Part shown: in pieces, positions 22,737-33,600 of the stretch | Position numbering within the stretch: the stretch's first letter is position 1 | Layout: every line of letters starts with the position of its first letter | Assembly (NCBI GenBank): GCA_950295325.1 | Contig: OX485803.1 | Span: 70,819,554-70,883,553 of the forward strand | Origin: Polytrichum commune | Taxonomy: Eukaryota; Streptophyta; Polytrichopsida; Polytrichales; Polytrichaceae | Direction of reading: 5' to 3' | Length of the DNA: 64,000 nucleotides | Program-made: the position numbers and the translations under genes | The notes under the pieces: generated by a model | Seen by the model: only the letters and a program-made list of their open reading frames with translations | The model's database searches: none | Told to the model about the DNA's origin: nothing

Positions 22737-25700
22737 TCACATATCGTGCTGTTCCACCATTGTGGGCCCTTCCATCTCCCATCCGTTGCCCCATGATGGA
22801 GCATTGCATGAAATCCCACTTCGGACACGTTTCTGCAAATGCTCCAGACTCGCAACCCGCTGCATTGATGGTGTACGACCCATTTTTCCCGCAATTGTAT
22901 ACTGTTGCTCGTCTTCCTGCGGTATAGGATTCCACCTCACTTGCTGCATGTAGTTGGAGCCATCCCCACCCACCATGTATCTATAGTCTGCTGGATCTGC
23001 GTAGAAATTTCCTGCAGGGTGATGATGTCCCTGCCTTGCTGCTGCATCTTGCTGTGCCATTTTCACCTAAGATTGCATTGCACGATACACACATGTTAAG
23101 TTATGAGGATTGAACATAAGATAGACAACTTAAACCAAGATAAACAAATGCCCCACATGACTTAAGGTAGAAATTTGTTATCTGAATATATTTCTTTGGC
23201 ACCATAGGATATGAAACACATAATTAGGGCAAGATGATTAACAAATCCAAATCATGCCATAGGCCTCATAATTTTCGGAGGTCATATGTATGTTTTGTTC
23301 ATTATCAAAGTGAAGATTCTCAAGTGCACTAGGTGGTCATATAGGTCTCCTTGATCATGTTGAGCCTAGAATGGTTAGCAAAAATTGAGCATGTAGTCCA
23401 ACTCGTTTCAACACATTTCTTTTAGGTGTCCATTCTTAGATCCACACCTTACCACATGCCACTCAACTATAGATGTCCAAATTATTTCTATGTTGGATTT
23501 AGGCATGTCTACCTTATCATTGTCAGAAAGAATAGTTGCTGTGATTTTTCTCAATCACAACCTTGTGTTTCATAATTTTAAGCATTCAAAATACGTAAGT
23601 AACCAACCTTTGCACGCAATGCCCCAACATCTGCCTTCAGGACGCGATTATCAACAGCAGCTTCTTGGAACTTTTGACTTATCTCTTGCAGCCTCTGCAC
23701 CAAGGTGCTGTTCTCAACCCTCAGTTGTGCGACCTGTGCCATCATTGTTGCATTATAATCCCCATCAGACAAAGATGGTTTAATCTAATCCCGAAACATC
23801 TTATTTGATATCAATTCAAGGAGCTGCCACAATCTGCATTCTTTTCAGATGTCTCAAAACTCAGTATTACAACACAAGACCAAGCTACCCAAATAGACAT
23901 CTCAAATGATATATACACTAACCAGATTGCAAACAAGTTGGTTGTTGTCATTTGAGACATCTATTTGGGTAACATTGATAAATATTTAAGTGTAGATGGT
24001 CACAAGGAGAATCATACCTGTGCTTCTAACTCACACAAGTGCGCCTGCTTCCTTCTACGTGAACGTCGCGCAGACTCACGGTTCGATATCATTCTGCACC
24101 ATGTATAAAGAATTCAAGACACATCACCTCGAAGTTTGAAAACGTGGAACCACAGACAGCCATGCAACTGTAATTTCATTGAAACAAAATGGAAGAATTT
24201 CTAAAGCTTTGGAGGTTCAGCAGCTCAGATAGTGTTTTGCAAAATAAGACCCATAATATACATCGAATCCCAAAGGGAGTCTGATTTACAAAATACCTTT
24301 TCACACGCTTGAGATCCCCAGGAGCCAAGTTGTTGAGCTCCTCTTGATCTTCGTCATCAGAGAGCTCTGAACCACTTGTGAGTGGCCGTGCCTTCCCTGC
24401 CAGACCAAGTTCTAGCTCAGCTTTGCGTAGTAAACTACTCTTGACTGCTGACTGTCGTGCTTTGTGTGCACTCGTGGCTGCAAAAAGCACTAGACATGTG
24501 AGTCATCCTCTTATTTCTATGTCCACCACCCACAGTTTCTATATGCGACGATCATAATAATGGAAAATTTCATGCATGTCCAGTTCAGGTTCAGGCATCA
24601 AACAAATAGTGCTCTGAAACCCTAAGGCAAGAGACAGAACTTCACGATGATGTCTATATTTCCCCAATGATAAACCTACCAAAATTCCATTGCTTACTGC
24701 ACATTTTGGATATCCCATGTGACTTGGCAATTTGACATTTTAAATGCTATTTGACCAGTCACTGTGGTGGTGGGAGACATCCAGCTGACACGAGGACATA
24801 CCGGATGAATACTCTGTTCCAAACCGTGTCTGTGGAATGGCCGCTGGAAGTTGACCACCTTTAGCACCTCCAGCATTCCCCTGTTTTCATCCAGCACCAC
24901 TTTAATTAGCGTCGTAGATCGCATGACATCCATCTCCCCCCTTCACATTATTATCTTGGGCTTTGTTCCACCTTACTCCACAAGGTACATAACTCACATC
25001 ACTTCGATAAAAATATTCATGTAAAGCCACATGACACAGCATACTTGAGCTGGTGTATGGAGTTTACTACTACTGGGCTTTTTTAAGAGAATTTGGATGA
25101 GAACATGGGTGAGAATCATAACTTGCACAACATCCATGTTTCTCTCAACGTTGAGTTCTTAAAACCAGTTTCTTGGTTTTGTTCCACCGTACTTCACAAC
25201 ATACATACATGACATGTACCACCCCCACACAAATATCATACCAAGTCACATGACACAGAAAATCTGAGCTGGTATATAGAGTTTATGACCACTGGGATTC
25301 AAAGAGAATTGTAAGAGAATTTGGGTGAGAACATGGGTGAGTATCAACGTTAAGATTCTTAGGACCAGCACACAAAAAGTCATACAAAGTGACATCCCAC
25401 ATCAAATCTGAGCTAGTGAATGGAGTTTGCTGCTCCTAAAATTGTGAAAGAATTGTAAGAGAATTGTGAAATTTCTTTTGGGAAACAAATGGTGATGCTC
25501 ACCCGAGCGAACGCTACAGCCGCACACGCCATCTCCAACTTATGCTTAAGGAAGTGCTCATACTCCTGAGGACAATCCCCACTATTGTTGTCGGTGTTGG
25601 AGTTGTTGGCAACTTGATTATTGATATTATCACCATCATCATCCCGCAGACCTGAAAACAAAGGATTCAAAGCTCCATTCACAGCAGCAGCATCCTCCTC

Positions 25701-26102
25701 ATCCTCATCCTCATCCTCATCATTGTCGGGCACATCCACAACATTGTTCAGGGCTCGAAGCTCCTCAATCCTTGCAATCAGAGGTACTTGGAACCCCAAA
25801 TTGGACTTTGGGTTTAACCCCCCAAATCGTTGCCCATCTTCTCTCTCTTCTTGTTCTTGTTCCTCTCTCCCATCGTTCTCTGCTACCGCATCTGGCCGCT
25901 CCTCATTCAGGAAGCGGCTTCTTGAGGCAGCTCTGCGGCGAGTCAGCGGCCCTGGGGTAGCGGCAGCCAGGCTCTCTTTGAGGAATTCTTGGAATGCCCA
26001 CTCGGACGCACTGCGGTTCATGATGCCAGCCTTCTCCGGCACAACGGTTGAATCGTTCCAGAAAGTTCCCACGATGTCGTCCACAGAAGAGATGCGTTCC
26101 AT
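22737..26102 (-). CDS. Group C (Opaque2/CPRF2-like) bZIP factor, gene 2
   Basis: Paralogue of gene 1, 463 aa. Six coding exons on the - strand: 26102-25503, 24880-24802, 24477-24297, 24093-24018, 23733-23608, 23066-22737, all GT-AG and in frame. Exons 3, 4 and 5 match gene 1 exactly in length. Visible parts: [10 protein letters not shown] (6-15), [16 protein letters not shown] (28-43), a short acidic run (126-137), [10 protein letters not shown] (146-155), [20 protein letters not shown] (179-198), the basic region with N291 and R299, zipper heptads L309, L316, L323, I330, A337, L344, L351, and [17 protein letters not shown] (418-434). The zipper is closer to the usual group C form than gene 1's. 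Serines 33, 421 and 427 align with bZIP63 SnRK1 sites. The role is expected to be an ACGT-box transcription factor able to homo- or heterodimerise, possibly with gene 1. The exon 6 start is set by the TTAG acceptor before GTG AAA ATG. No frameshift or missing key residue is seen. Confidence 0.94.
23887..23970. repeat. Inverted repeat in gene 2 intron 4
   Basis: The left arm starts ACCCAAATAGACATCTCAAA and the right arm is its complement over 23 bases with two mismatches, around a 38-base spacer. It lies between the exons for the basic region and the zipper, so the pre-mRNA could form a hairpin there. Confidence 0.65.
24954..25470. repeat. Tandem repeats inside gene 2 intron 1
   Basis: About two and a half diverged copies begin near 24954, 25170 and 25371. 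Shared words in order: TTTGTTCCACC, CACATGACACAG, TGAGCTGGT.TA..GAGTTTA, CTACTGGG/CCACTGGG, GAGAATTTGG and GAGAACATGGGTGAG. The third copy keeps only CTGAGCTAG.GAATGGAGTTT and GAATTGTAAGAGAATT. They are confined to the intron and do not disturb the flanking exons. Confidence 0.65.
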
Positions 26103-26816
26103 GCTTTGGTGGATGATGATGATGTGAAAAGAAGATGTTGATGATGATGTTGGTGATTACTATAGGCTGGTCTTCTTCTACTCGTAATTCCAAGGTTGGA
26201 GAACACCGCCTCTTCCACCTCCTCTTTTTCCTTGCACTTGGCTCTTCTGTTGGACAACGTATGAAAGACGAGACCCAGTTTGTGTCCGCTCCACTTCGCC
26301 TGCGCTGTCGCAATTGAGCAACACATATGGAAAGAAAGCAAAAACGCCCAACTCCTTGCTGGGTAAAGTGGAGAACAATTCGACAAGTAACGAAGTAAGG
26401 AAACGCACTTCGGTCGTGCTACTCTTCAACCATGTTCACGGGAAGGGTTAAACCCCGGAGGACCACAAAACTGCCTACCTTACTTATACGAGAACGAACC
26501 AAACCCTCAAGATGATGATATTCAGTGCACTCCTATATTGGAGTATGCCATGGAACGTTGATGAATGTTGTCAAAAACCAACACCGACCCCCCCAGCCAC
26601 CCAATCACGATGATAGTGATATCTCTTTCCTTCTTTCTTTGGAAGTAAGTGTGCAGGTTGAGGACTCGGGAGTTGGGGGTAAGTAACTTAGTGGTTGTTT
26701 AAAAGGAAGGTGGACTGTGGGGGACCAGGACTGGAGTCTTTTTCGGAGTCCCTGCTGCTTCCAGGCTTACATAGTGAGCAGGTGGATCACTGCTTGGGGA
26801 ATTGCGTGGAGGGATA

Positions 26817-26820
<4 letters not shown>

Positions 26821-26887
<67 letters not shown>
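26821..26887. repeat. (CT)n microsatellite, GA on the gene 2 sense strand
   Basis: About 33 uninterrupted CT dinucleotides. They lie in the predicted leader of gene 2, where the transcript would read GAGA. Open frames of alternating Arg-Glu or Leu-Ser across it are artefacts of the repeat. Confidence 0.95.
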
Positions 26888-26888
<1 letters not shown>

Positions 26889-26961
26889 CCACTCAGTAAG
26901 CAAATTGGAACTCCAGGGTAAGCTACTTGCCAAAAGAGGAAACGAGCCCAGAAGAACTCCA

Positions 26962-27056
26962 ACTCACTCACTCACTCACTCACTCACTCTTTGTAAAATT
27001 GCAGACAAAGAGCTTGGAACCCGAGAGAGAGAGAGAGAGACACACACACACACACA
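26962..27056. repeat. ACTC, GA and CA simple repeats in the gene 2 leader
   Basis: Six or more ACTC units (26962-26988) are followed by a GAGA run and a CACA run (about 27022-27056). They lie in the ATG-free part of the gene 2 leader and are likely to be length-polymorphic. Confidence 0.85.
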
Positions 27057-27546
27057 GATGACCACCGCGACGAACCAAACTCTCAAGAGAACTCTCAAAC
27101 TTGTAACACAAGTGTCTGTCCACTCGCAAGATTTCCCAAAACCCCCGAAATCGTTGAAGCTGCGAATACTTCCCTCCTCACAAGAAAAAATCTCGATGGG
27201 AAAATCTCCAACAACCCACCAAAGAACTGCTCCAAAATCCTTCTCCAACTCGACCACCCAAAACGCAGAAACCCAGAACCTTTCCACGAAATCTACGAAC
27301 TGCGGGAAAACCCAAACCAGGCGGCGGGAGAGTCCGATCGATCGCCCCTGCAGGATGCGACTGAAATTTTTATATTGTCCCCCTCAACGAAAAATGCTCC
27401 CTGGCACCGACCAATTCTTCCCACTCCAAAAACGACCGGTCTTGCAGCACACAGCACCAAAGCTCACGATCTTTTCCAGCCAGAATGGGAGGTGTGGAGG
27501 CGGCGGCGAACAAGACGACGAGGAAAGCAGGAGGTAGGTAGGTAGG

Positions 27547-27573
27547 AGGGGAGGGGAGGGGAGGGGAGGGGGC
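27547..27573 (+). repeat. GAGGG-repeat, G-quadruplex-capable run
   Basis: Five consecutive G4A-type units (GGGGAGGGGAGGGGAGGGG and onward) meet the simple rule for a G-quadruplex, with one-base loops. It lies 30-60 bases inside the predicted transcription start of gene 2 on the non-template side, so the transcript would be C-rich. A GTAG repeat adjoins it. Confidence 0.75.
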
Positions 27574-27630
27574 AGGGAGATCTAAGAGCAACTGGGCGAT
27601 TTGAAAGTGTGCAAAGGCGCAAGAATCGCA

Positions 27631-27637
27631 ATTTATA
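27631..27637 (-). promoter_or_regulatory. TATA box of bZIP gene 2
   Basis: The - strand reads GTGTATAAATTGCG, a good plant TATA element. It would place the transcription start near 27600-27605, just upstream of the long ATG-free leader. Position, composition and the ACGT boxes behind it agree with a gene 2 promoter. Confidence 0.6.
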
Positions 27638-27756
27638 CACGACGGCGGCGACATTCGCAGGAACAGCAAGCAAGGCGAGGGCGACTGGCTTCGCAGGGAG
27701 GGGGGGGAAGAAGGAGCCCCGTGGGCGGAAGCCGGGACCCCTGCTGAGCCTATCCG

Positions 27757-27964
27757 ACGTGGCAGATCTGGGCCGTTGGATCCGGCGATCGGAGGGCTGA
27801 GAGAGCAGGAGGGGGTGCTTCCTTGTGGGTCAAAGCGGATGCGGCTCTTATCCAGATCGTGACGTGGGTAATGGGATGGACCGACGGGTTATTGTACGAA
27901 CCGTTGGTTATATACTCACCAAGTTACCGCCGTCTTTCTCCCCCCACACTAATTACCCCACGTG
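27757..27964 (-). promoter_or_regulatory. Cluster of three ACGT-core elements upstream of gene 2
   Basis: ACGTGGC (27757-27763, ABRE-like), TGACGTGG (27860-27867, C/G-box hybrid) and CACGTG within ACACGTGG (27959-27964, G-box) lie 120-330 bases upstream of the TATA box, at nearly equal spacing. ACGT cores of these types are the known binding sites of group C and related bZIPs. Autoregulation or ABA response is an inference. Confidence 0.55.
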
Positions 27965-28230
27965 TTTTATATCCTTTTTAGATGCAACTGCCCATCTAGC
28001 TAGCTGGAGAGCAGTACACACACCGTGTCCTGTAATGTCCCAAAGGTCAATGGGTGTTTGGTTTTTTGGGAGATTGAGGAGGAGACGAAGACTTCCCTTG
28101 CTCAAATGTTGAATTTTTTGTGTAAAATTCTTTAATTTTTTTTTGCATAAAAAACTACAAGGCACGTTTTTTTAACGAGAGTAACGACATACGTAAAGAT
28201 TGCACCTTTCCATGTGTGTCCCGACATCTG

Positions 28231-28689
28231 AAAACTAACACCTTGACATGTCAAAGCGTTGTGTTCAAGGATTTGGATCACAAGTGCTATTCGTACACAC
28301 TTCATTGTATGGTACGGATGGATGGATGGATGTATGGATAGCAATGTTGGTTTCCAAGTTCTTAGAGAAGGAAGCGATTATGCATGAAGAATCTCGTCAC
28401 TCGAAGGGTAGCATGATGTGTATCTACAATGAAATAGTGTTTGCAAAGCTGAAAACTAACTTATGGACAATATTGCTTCTGAGCTAAAAACTAACACCTT
28501 GACATGTCGAAGCATCATGTTCGAGATTTTGATCATAGTGCAATCCGTACACATTTCATTGTATGATATGGGTGGATGGATAGCAATGTTGGTTTCCAAG
28601 TTCTTAGAGAAGGAAGCGATTATGCATGAAGAATCTTGTTACTTGAAGGATAGCATGATGTGTTCTACAATGAAATAGTGTTTGCAAAG
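28231..28689. repeat. Tandem duplication, about 242-bp period
   Basis: Two copies share long near-identical stretches: AACACCTTGACATGTC, CATTGTATG.TA, ATGGATAGCAATGTTGGTTT, CTTAGAGAAGGAAGCGATTA, and GAATCT.GT.ACT.GAAG, ending CAATGAAATAGTGTTTGCAA. Both copies read through a similar peptide (MLVSKFLEKEAIMHEES), but the period is not a multiple of three and no homologue comes to mind. A GGAT microsatellite lies in copy one. Confidence 0.75.
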
Positions 28690-30446
28690 GTGAAAGAACA
28701 CTAACTTTATGATGGATGAAGTGGTTTTTTAAGAAAGGAAATATATGATCTTATTATGCAAAATAGTGGCTAGAAGCATTGAGATGTTACATATATGGGC
28801 CTTGATTATGAGTAAGCTATGTGATTGGAGGTTATTGCTAGAACAACAAAGCTATTCTAATGTGGATTATTTTTGTAAGGAATGAGCACATTGCATGAAG
28901 TTATCAACAACAAAAGGTGCAAGATGGCTTCTTTTGTTCACAACCTAGATGTTGTTATGAATAAGCGTTTGTAACTATATCATTCTTCCCATATAAACCA
29001 TCCTACCTAGGTGCCTTCAATGTATATGTGAAGGACAACATGGGATAGTAGTTTTGTTCCAATGGCCCTTTGTCTGGTGGGCACTATGTCATTAACATAC
29101 GAACATACACTTTATTCACATTGCCCTTGAAGGTCCGGAGTTTCTATTTATCTGACAAACAACATCAAAAACTACCTTTCAAATGACGGGTTGAGAAAAT
29201 CTTAATCTTTCACACAAAATTGAAGTTCAAATCATTTTTTTAAATGAATGTCAAAAAACATGACATTCATTTTCTCCGAGTTTGAGGTGACGGAATTTGA
29301 TGATTATTTATTTTATCACATCAATTGGTTTCCTTCATCACACCGATTTGCATTGGCCACCCAATTTTTTTAAAAGAACCTAAACTCATAACTTGCTTAG
29401 GCTTTCTCTCATTTCATCACATGGTTCACCACCTTTGTGCATTTGTTCTTCTCAAAAGTAAACATTGAGAGGAATCATCAAGCTCTATGGTCTCAATCCG
29501 CCCTCCTTACTTGCATAAATGAGGATTAACAAATCAACAAGTCACTAAATTAGACCAAATCATAATCCCATCACATTGCATCACATCATGGCTCTTTTGC
29601 ACACATCATCATTTTTGTTATTAGAATCGAATAAATATTCAATTTGTAAGAAATGATTGAAAGACACCACATGGTTCATCCCCTCTATCCACCTCTCAAT
29701 GCTCACTCTTTGGAACAATCATCAAGCTCTATGACATGAATAACTTTCATAAATAAGGATTAAAAACCAACAAGTCACTAAATTAAAATAGAGCTCCATG
29801 GATGTCACATACATTCCACAAATCATGTGCTATAATTTACAAACACACTATGGTGAGAGTTGTGGAACAACCATCAAGCATAAATTATATGAGGATCAAT
29901 AAAACCCTTGACATGCAACCATGTATACTATTAACAACTACTTCCTCCTTGGGCAGTATTCAAGCTCCTTTGCACACATCATCACATTCTACATCATTTA
30001 CATTCAAACCATGTTTGTGGTCACATTCACATTGAAAAACTCAACACATATTATTAATTTAATTTAATTTATCTAAAAAAAGTTAGGTGTCACTTACAAG
30101 TGCAGAACTTGGCTCATATCTCCTAAGTCATTATGAAATCAAAGCATGGCTTATAAATTACATGTTACAACATTATTGGTCCATAGTTATAGGATATAGT
30201 TGACGGGTAACGGTAAAAGAGACCTTTCTTTTGACAAGTTGGTTTTATGTTTTTGCCTTTCCATGTGATAGACATTTTTTTCATTTTTTGCTTTTCTTTT
30301 TGCTTGTGACAGGCGCAAAAAGAAGCCTTGCGTGTTAGACATGATTGAGGCCCTATGCACGAGCTCGTTTTTTTTCTATTGTCATCTGGTTGGCGTCCAA
30401 TGTGCTTGTTCATATGACACACTAGTTGAATGCCATAAAAGTCAGT
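28690..30446. other. AT-rich intergenic DNA, no gene seen
   Basis: No coding signal. Near 29075-29155 is a piece (TCTGGTGGGCA, ACGAACATACACTTTATTC, CCGGAGTTTCTATTTAT) that recurs at about 55408-55495, so it belongs to a dispersed repeat. Between 29400 and 29900 the phrase AATCATCAAGCTCTATG... and 'ACAAGTCACTAAATTA' recurs, indicating a local decayed duplication. Confidence 0.45.
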
Positions 30447-30684
30447 GTGAGATGACCCTAAACTACCCGATGACAATGGAGAGATACCCAAAATCCGAAC
30501 AGAATGGTTAGCGGTTCGAATCCCGATTGCGAGGTCTTCTCTTTACTTGACAGAAAAACCAAGAACCCACCCACCACAAGGTAGGCAGTCCACCCCACCT
30601 TACATGAAGGGGATCCTTGAGCAGGGTAGAGCCAACTGGCTCAAATTCACGTCGGATTGCCCGACGTTGTATATTCTTATTATT
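30447..30684 (+). mobile_element. tRNA-derived SINE, type A, copy 1
   Basis: It starts GAGATGACCCTAAACTAC, with an A-box-like TGACAATGGAG (30471) and a B-box GGTTCGAATCC (30513), 42 nt apart, matching an internal RNA polymerase III promoter. The body shares AACCCACCCACC, AAGGTAGGCAGT, ACCCCACCTT, GGGGATCCTTGAGCA, GGCTCAAATTCACGTC and GATTGCCCGACG with the other three copies, and the tail is TTATTATTG-like. Target duplications are not clear for this copy. Confidence 0.8.
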
Positions 30685-33600
30685 GTCATCGAATTTTAGG
30701 AGTCCTCCTCTAAATCCATTCAGTTTTCACTGAACTTTTAGCACCATTATAATCTAACGTAGTGTATTTACCAATAACACCGATATTAACAAAATCTTAG
30801 AATCTGTACTAATTCTTGTATCTTTTACCAAAACCCACTCCAAGTACCAAACATGATCCAACCCAAAAGTAATTTCTCTTTAGCATTTACTTACTTTCCC
30901 ACGACTTTGGAACTATTGATCGAATAGAGTACATTTGCAAGGAGCTCGTAGATAGTAACCGGTTTCCAAATACCTCCACCTTTTAAAAGAACGTTCCCAA
31001 GCCGCATAAAATACTAGTGCATAAGTTATAGATACTCACGATGCATAAAGGGTGGCATTGGGGCGGGATACCTGCCTTCCACTTTCCAGCAGTTTTCTCG
31101 AGTTCCCCACCCACTCACTTTCGCAATAAATGGGACCTAATTGTAGCTCGATTAGTTAGAATATGGTGGCAAGGAATTTGGACTCACTTTCGGCGGTGGG
31201 CCCTTAATGTGTAGCTAGCTAGTCGTTAACTATATTTATACGCTATGTTTTTACTCTACAAAAAACCACCCTCTCCTAGTAATAGTCGTATTATTAGTTG
31301 ACCGAGAAACATCGAACTCCTCCTCCTCTCCTCATATATATATCAACCTTCACACCACCGAGTGTGGTGTGGTGTGGTGTTACATGGGCTACTTTACCTC
31401 ACTTGAAAGTGCGCCCTATCATTCTTTGCCCATGTTTCTTATTTTGTCCTAGGCATGAGCCAATAAGAGTACACCACGTGGCGGGGTTTCACATGGGGTG
31501 CACATGCCCACCGTCTCCATGCATGGCAATGCGTTCGTTCTATACATAACTTTGGCCATAAGTTCCTTGGTAGTCCCACCACCGTTGGAATCTTCACTCA
31601 TACGTATTGGGCCAATCGAACGGTCCTATAATATAATGCCCGCGCTAACTAAGCTCTTAGATGGACACTTTTCCCCTCAACACCCACCACTTCTTGTGAT
31701 TAGGATAATGGGAAAAAACCTCTTGATGATAATAAGTTATTAGTGCGAGGTGATTAGCGAGCTAAATCCAAGTCGTGTTCATAGACCCCTTTCCCTCACA
31801 AGTTTCGGAGCTCGTACATATATCCTATTCATTGTCAAAGTGAAGATTCTACGAGTTTGTTGAATGATCATATATGTCCATCAATTTGTGTTGAGTATTT
31901 GTTGGGTTGATTGATAAATGATCAGTGAGCATGTCAGAAAGTGGATGAGAAAGTGATATGGAATCATGCATGTCGAAAAATGGATAAGGTCTCGTGGTCT
32001 CCCATGTGTTACAGAGAGCGAACCCAAATAGGTTTTGTCAACTGAAAATAAGGTGACCATGTCAAGAGAACTTTTTTAGCAATGTCACTCTATAAAATAT
32101 ATACGATCGTGGTAGAAAAAGAAAAGAAAAATATGATTGATAGTATTATTTATATTTGGTTTTCATAAATCAAAAAACACTACACCATGGTCTAAGTCCA
32201 CTTCACGCTATTACCCATGGTCAAGGCTTCCAAAAAGTGATTGGTCATGGTCTTTGGGCCATCAACAATGAGCACGAGAAATCCTAAATCATTTTTCACA
32301 TGATTCTTGGTCACGTGTGTAACGTGGCCCAAATCACTAGGTTAATTCAATGATGTAGGAAGGAGAGGGGCATTTGCCAAGGATTGATCCCAAACCAAAT
32401 TAAAAATGTTAGCGCCATTGTGGAAATAATTATTTGTAATCGTGAGACATCCTACCATAACTCTCTAGCATCTTGGGCAAAAAGAATTTAAATTTAAAAA
32501 ATATTTAAAGGTGCCTAAATTTTTGGGAAATTAATTTCATTTATTGGCCAATTTGTTTTTCAAAGAGTGCCTAAAATCAAAATAATGCAAGTGACATTCA
32601 TTGGAATCCAACACAGTAGCATCAAATAACTTCAACAATGTCTTTACGCGGCATCAATCTCACTCATGATCTATAAACAATACAAGCATCAATTTGCTCC
32701 ATAAATTTCAAGGTAAGGAATGTTGGTTAAGGAAAGTGTTTAGGTTAATTATAGCCGCCATAGATGAAATTAGGAAAACCATCCATGAATAATAGAAATG
32801 TCTTGAATGAATGTCTATCTTATTTTAAACTATTGTTTGAATCCTCCCAATTTTAGATTATTGTTTTTTGAATTACCTAACTCACTTTCACACTTTAATT
32901 GATTATTGGACAGAAAGGTGCCCAAGCTACTAAAGACCTCCAGTATCTCCTAGCTTAACCCTAATACAATCTACTCGTTCATTATATAACTATTAGTTGT
33001 CCTTGTTTGTTCGTGTGTGCCTCCGAGTCCTTCCCAATTTGTTTTGCTTTATCCCTCTACCGCCAAGACCACTCATGCAAAGGTAGCCACTACACCCATA
33101 ACACATTAGATGGGCCTACACACCTTTGAATGCCTATCATCACACACTAATTACGACACTTCATATGTGTGCATTATCTCCACTTTGAATATGTTAGGTC
33201 GGAGGTTCATGTCATACTACACCATGCATGTTGTTTAGTGTCACATGCGTAATAATGTCACGTACCCTATTATGAAGCGTATGGTAGGTTACACTAATAA
33301 TCGACAACTTCACCAATAGTGTCACCTCATGACTCTTGGCGTTCAAGTGCACTTATTGATATGTTGCCATGAGTATGTTCAATAATGTTATGAGGTGTAT
33401 GCCTATGTTAAACAATGGTCTAAAAGTTGACTGGAGTGTACACAAATGACACTTGACATTAGTACGTTTGAGAATCTTCCTCTTGCATACTAAAACGTAA
33501 ACACATGACATTTGGCACTTGTATGCTCAATGATATCTTCCCCTTGCATACTAAAATGCAAAAGTATCATCTCAAGTATCCCAATGTGCTACACAAAATG

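Larger units (their letters stand above)
26103..27605 (-). promoter_or_regulatory. 5' leader of bZIP gene 2
   Basis: From the predicted transcription start near 27.6 kb down to about 26.77 kb there is no ATG on the - strand, across a run of more than 800 bases, which is unusual unless selected as leader. The leader contains a polypurine G-run, GT and GA microsatellites and GAGT repeats. Further down are an ATG-stop (26771), a 9-codon upstream frame (26522-26551), a 4-codon frame near 26420-26434 and an ATG near 26324 whose frame overlaps the main start. A donor AT|GTAAGC at about 26770 and an acceptor TATAG at about 26160 could splice all of these out. The intron is inferred, not proven. Confidence 0.5.

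Noticed and set aside
26699-26971. Arg-Glu and Leu-Ser repeat proteins across 26.8-26.9 kb
   Set aside because: Pure translation of the CT microsatellite.
26905-27537. 210-codon + strand open frame
   Set aside because: It runs antisense to the gene 2 leader, consists of simple-repeat translations and Thr/Pro/Lys-rich sequence, and matches nothing known.
30505-30530. tRNA gene suggested by GGTTCGAATCCC
   Set aside because: No acceptor-stem pairing or anticodon arm. The same sequence recurs in four elements with a conserved SINE body, so it is the SINE promoter.
31220-31550. Promoter of an unseen gene (TATA-like, G-box and CATGCATG)
   Set aside because: No coding exon could be found downstream on either strand. 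Motif co-occurrence alone is not enough.
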